NCBI GenBank assembly: GCA_034505955.1
Contig: JAPDQK010000002.1
Span: 1 to 64,000, forward strand
Reading direction: 5' to 3'
From: Zhuqueibacter pondensis
Lineage (GTDB): Bacteria; Zhuqueibacterota; Zhuqueibacteria; Zhuqueibacterales; Zhuqueibacteraceae
Length of the DNA stretch: 64,000 nucleotides
The first letter of the stretch is position 1; every line of letters begins with the position of its first letter. Below are positions 63,712 through 64,000 of this stretch, one piece after another. A program made the position numbers and the translations under genes. The notes beneath the pieces were generated by a model. That model did not search any database and had not been told where the DNA came from. It saw only the letters and a list, made by a program, of their open reading frames with translations.

Positions 63712-63999
63712 TTAGTCATTTCGTCTTTTGAGCGGGTATTTTTCATCGGCATCCAAAACCACCACTGCATCTTCAGCGATGAGCGTGCCGATGGCGGCGC
63801 CAGCCCCGAAGCCGATCAAAGAGCCATAAAAGCCACCGCACATGACACCCCAAAATTCGGCATCCTCGCCGGCATATCTGTCTGCCCGGGCATGTCCAAC
63901 CATCGCGCCAATCACGGCGCCAGCAAACATACCAGCGACGGCACTCCTCAAAATCGTTTTCCCCTTGGCCCGGCGCGAGGCACTGATTCGAGTCAAATC
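63712..63999 (-). CDS. Glycine-zipper membrane protein (partial, start beyond right edge)
   Basis: The minus strand is open from the right edge to a stop at 63712. It encodes two Gly/Ala-rich hydrophobic segments (AVAGMFAGAVIGAMVG and GGFYGSLIGFGAGAAIGTLIAED), a glycine-zipper pattern of small membrane or lipoprotein-like proteins. The only start in the window is a TTG at 63996; the frame continues through it to the edge, so the real start is probably outside. Confidence 0.5.
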   Translation of the reverse strand, partial: DLTRISASRRAKGKTILRSAVAGMFAGAVIGAMVGHARADRYAGEDAEFWGVMCGGFYGSLIGFGAGAAIGTLIAEDAVVVLDADEKYPLKRRND

Positions 64000-64000
64000 T

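Overview
This window reads as one chromosomal segment of a Gram-negative, respiring bacterium. Signs of an outer membrane are a TolC-type protein, beta-barrel candidates and bacterial alpha-2-macroglobulin. Base composition is near 50% GC outside the intergenic repeats. The long three-domain IspG, alternative complex III (ACIII) and a Thermus-like nar operon with a dedicated NarC cytochrome suggest a member of the FCB group or a neighbouring candidate phylum such as KSB1 or Calditrichota. That placement is inference; there is no rRNA here.

Layout. Bases 1-728 hold the edge of a transposon-like unit, with a start-codon hairpin. Bases 729-9944 are a nitrate respiration operon, narC-narG-narH-narJ-narI-narK. 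A 560-bp insert packed with small hairpins breaks the otherwise overlapping genes between narG and narH. Bases 10157-17889 are a complete ACIII operon, actABCDEF. Together they supply nitrate uptake, quinol-dependent nitrate reduction and a bc1-independent quinol:cytochrome c branch. ispG (isoprenoid synthesis) follows at 18201.

Bases 20434-23921 are a gene graveyard. Two copies of the 5' end of a DNA methyltransferase gene, both stopping just before the catalytic motif, flank a three-gene cassette: an ECF sigma factor broken by one TGA, an XRE-like protein and an ImmA/IrrE metallopeptidase. A YefM-type antitoxin with a broken Txe/YoeB toxin and a TIGR04255 stub follow. Then come a PreP-like M16C protease (24029-26947) and an efflux set of two adaptors, a FtsX/MacB-type permease and a TolC-like channel, with no ATPase gene alongside.

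The minus strand from 33271 to 34630 has an ECF sigma / anti-sigma / YbjQ operon. Bases 34767-42734 carry a thioester alpha-2-macroglobulin, a DUF1175 lipoprotein and a DUF3352-like membrane protein, an arrangement like the yfaS-yfaT-yfaA region of E. coli. Bases 42888-44706 are a small defence-type island: HepT/MntA, a TIR pseudogene with two in-frame TGA codons, and a DUF3800 gene with a one-base frameshift. Envelope and housekeeping genes follow: SpoIID, FAH hydrolase, subtilisin, M28B peptidase, DUF1684, M23 peptidase, GDPD and glycosyltransferase. Next is an RHH-like/HNH gene pair, then outer-membrane-type proteins, and near the right edge a 91-bp MITE-like element with perfect 17-bp inverted ends.

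The less expected signals are the repeat-rich spacers inside and between the respiratory operons, the sigma/XRE/ImmA cassette between duplicated methyltransferase stubs, and the number of freshly broken accessory genes.
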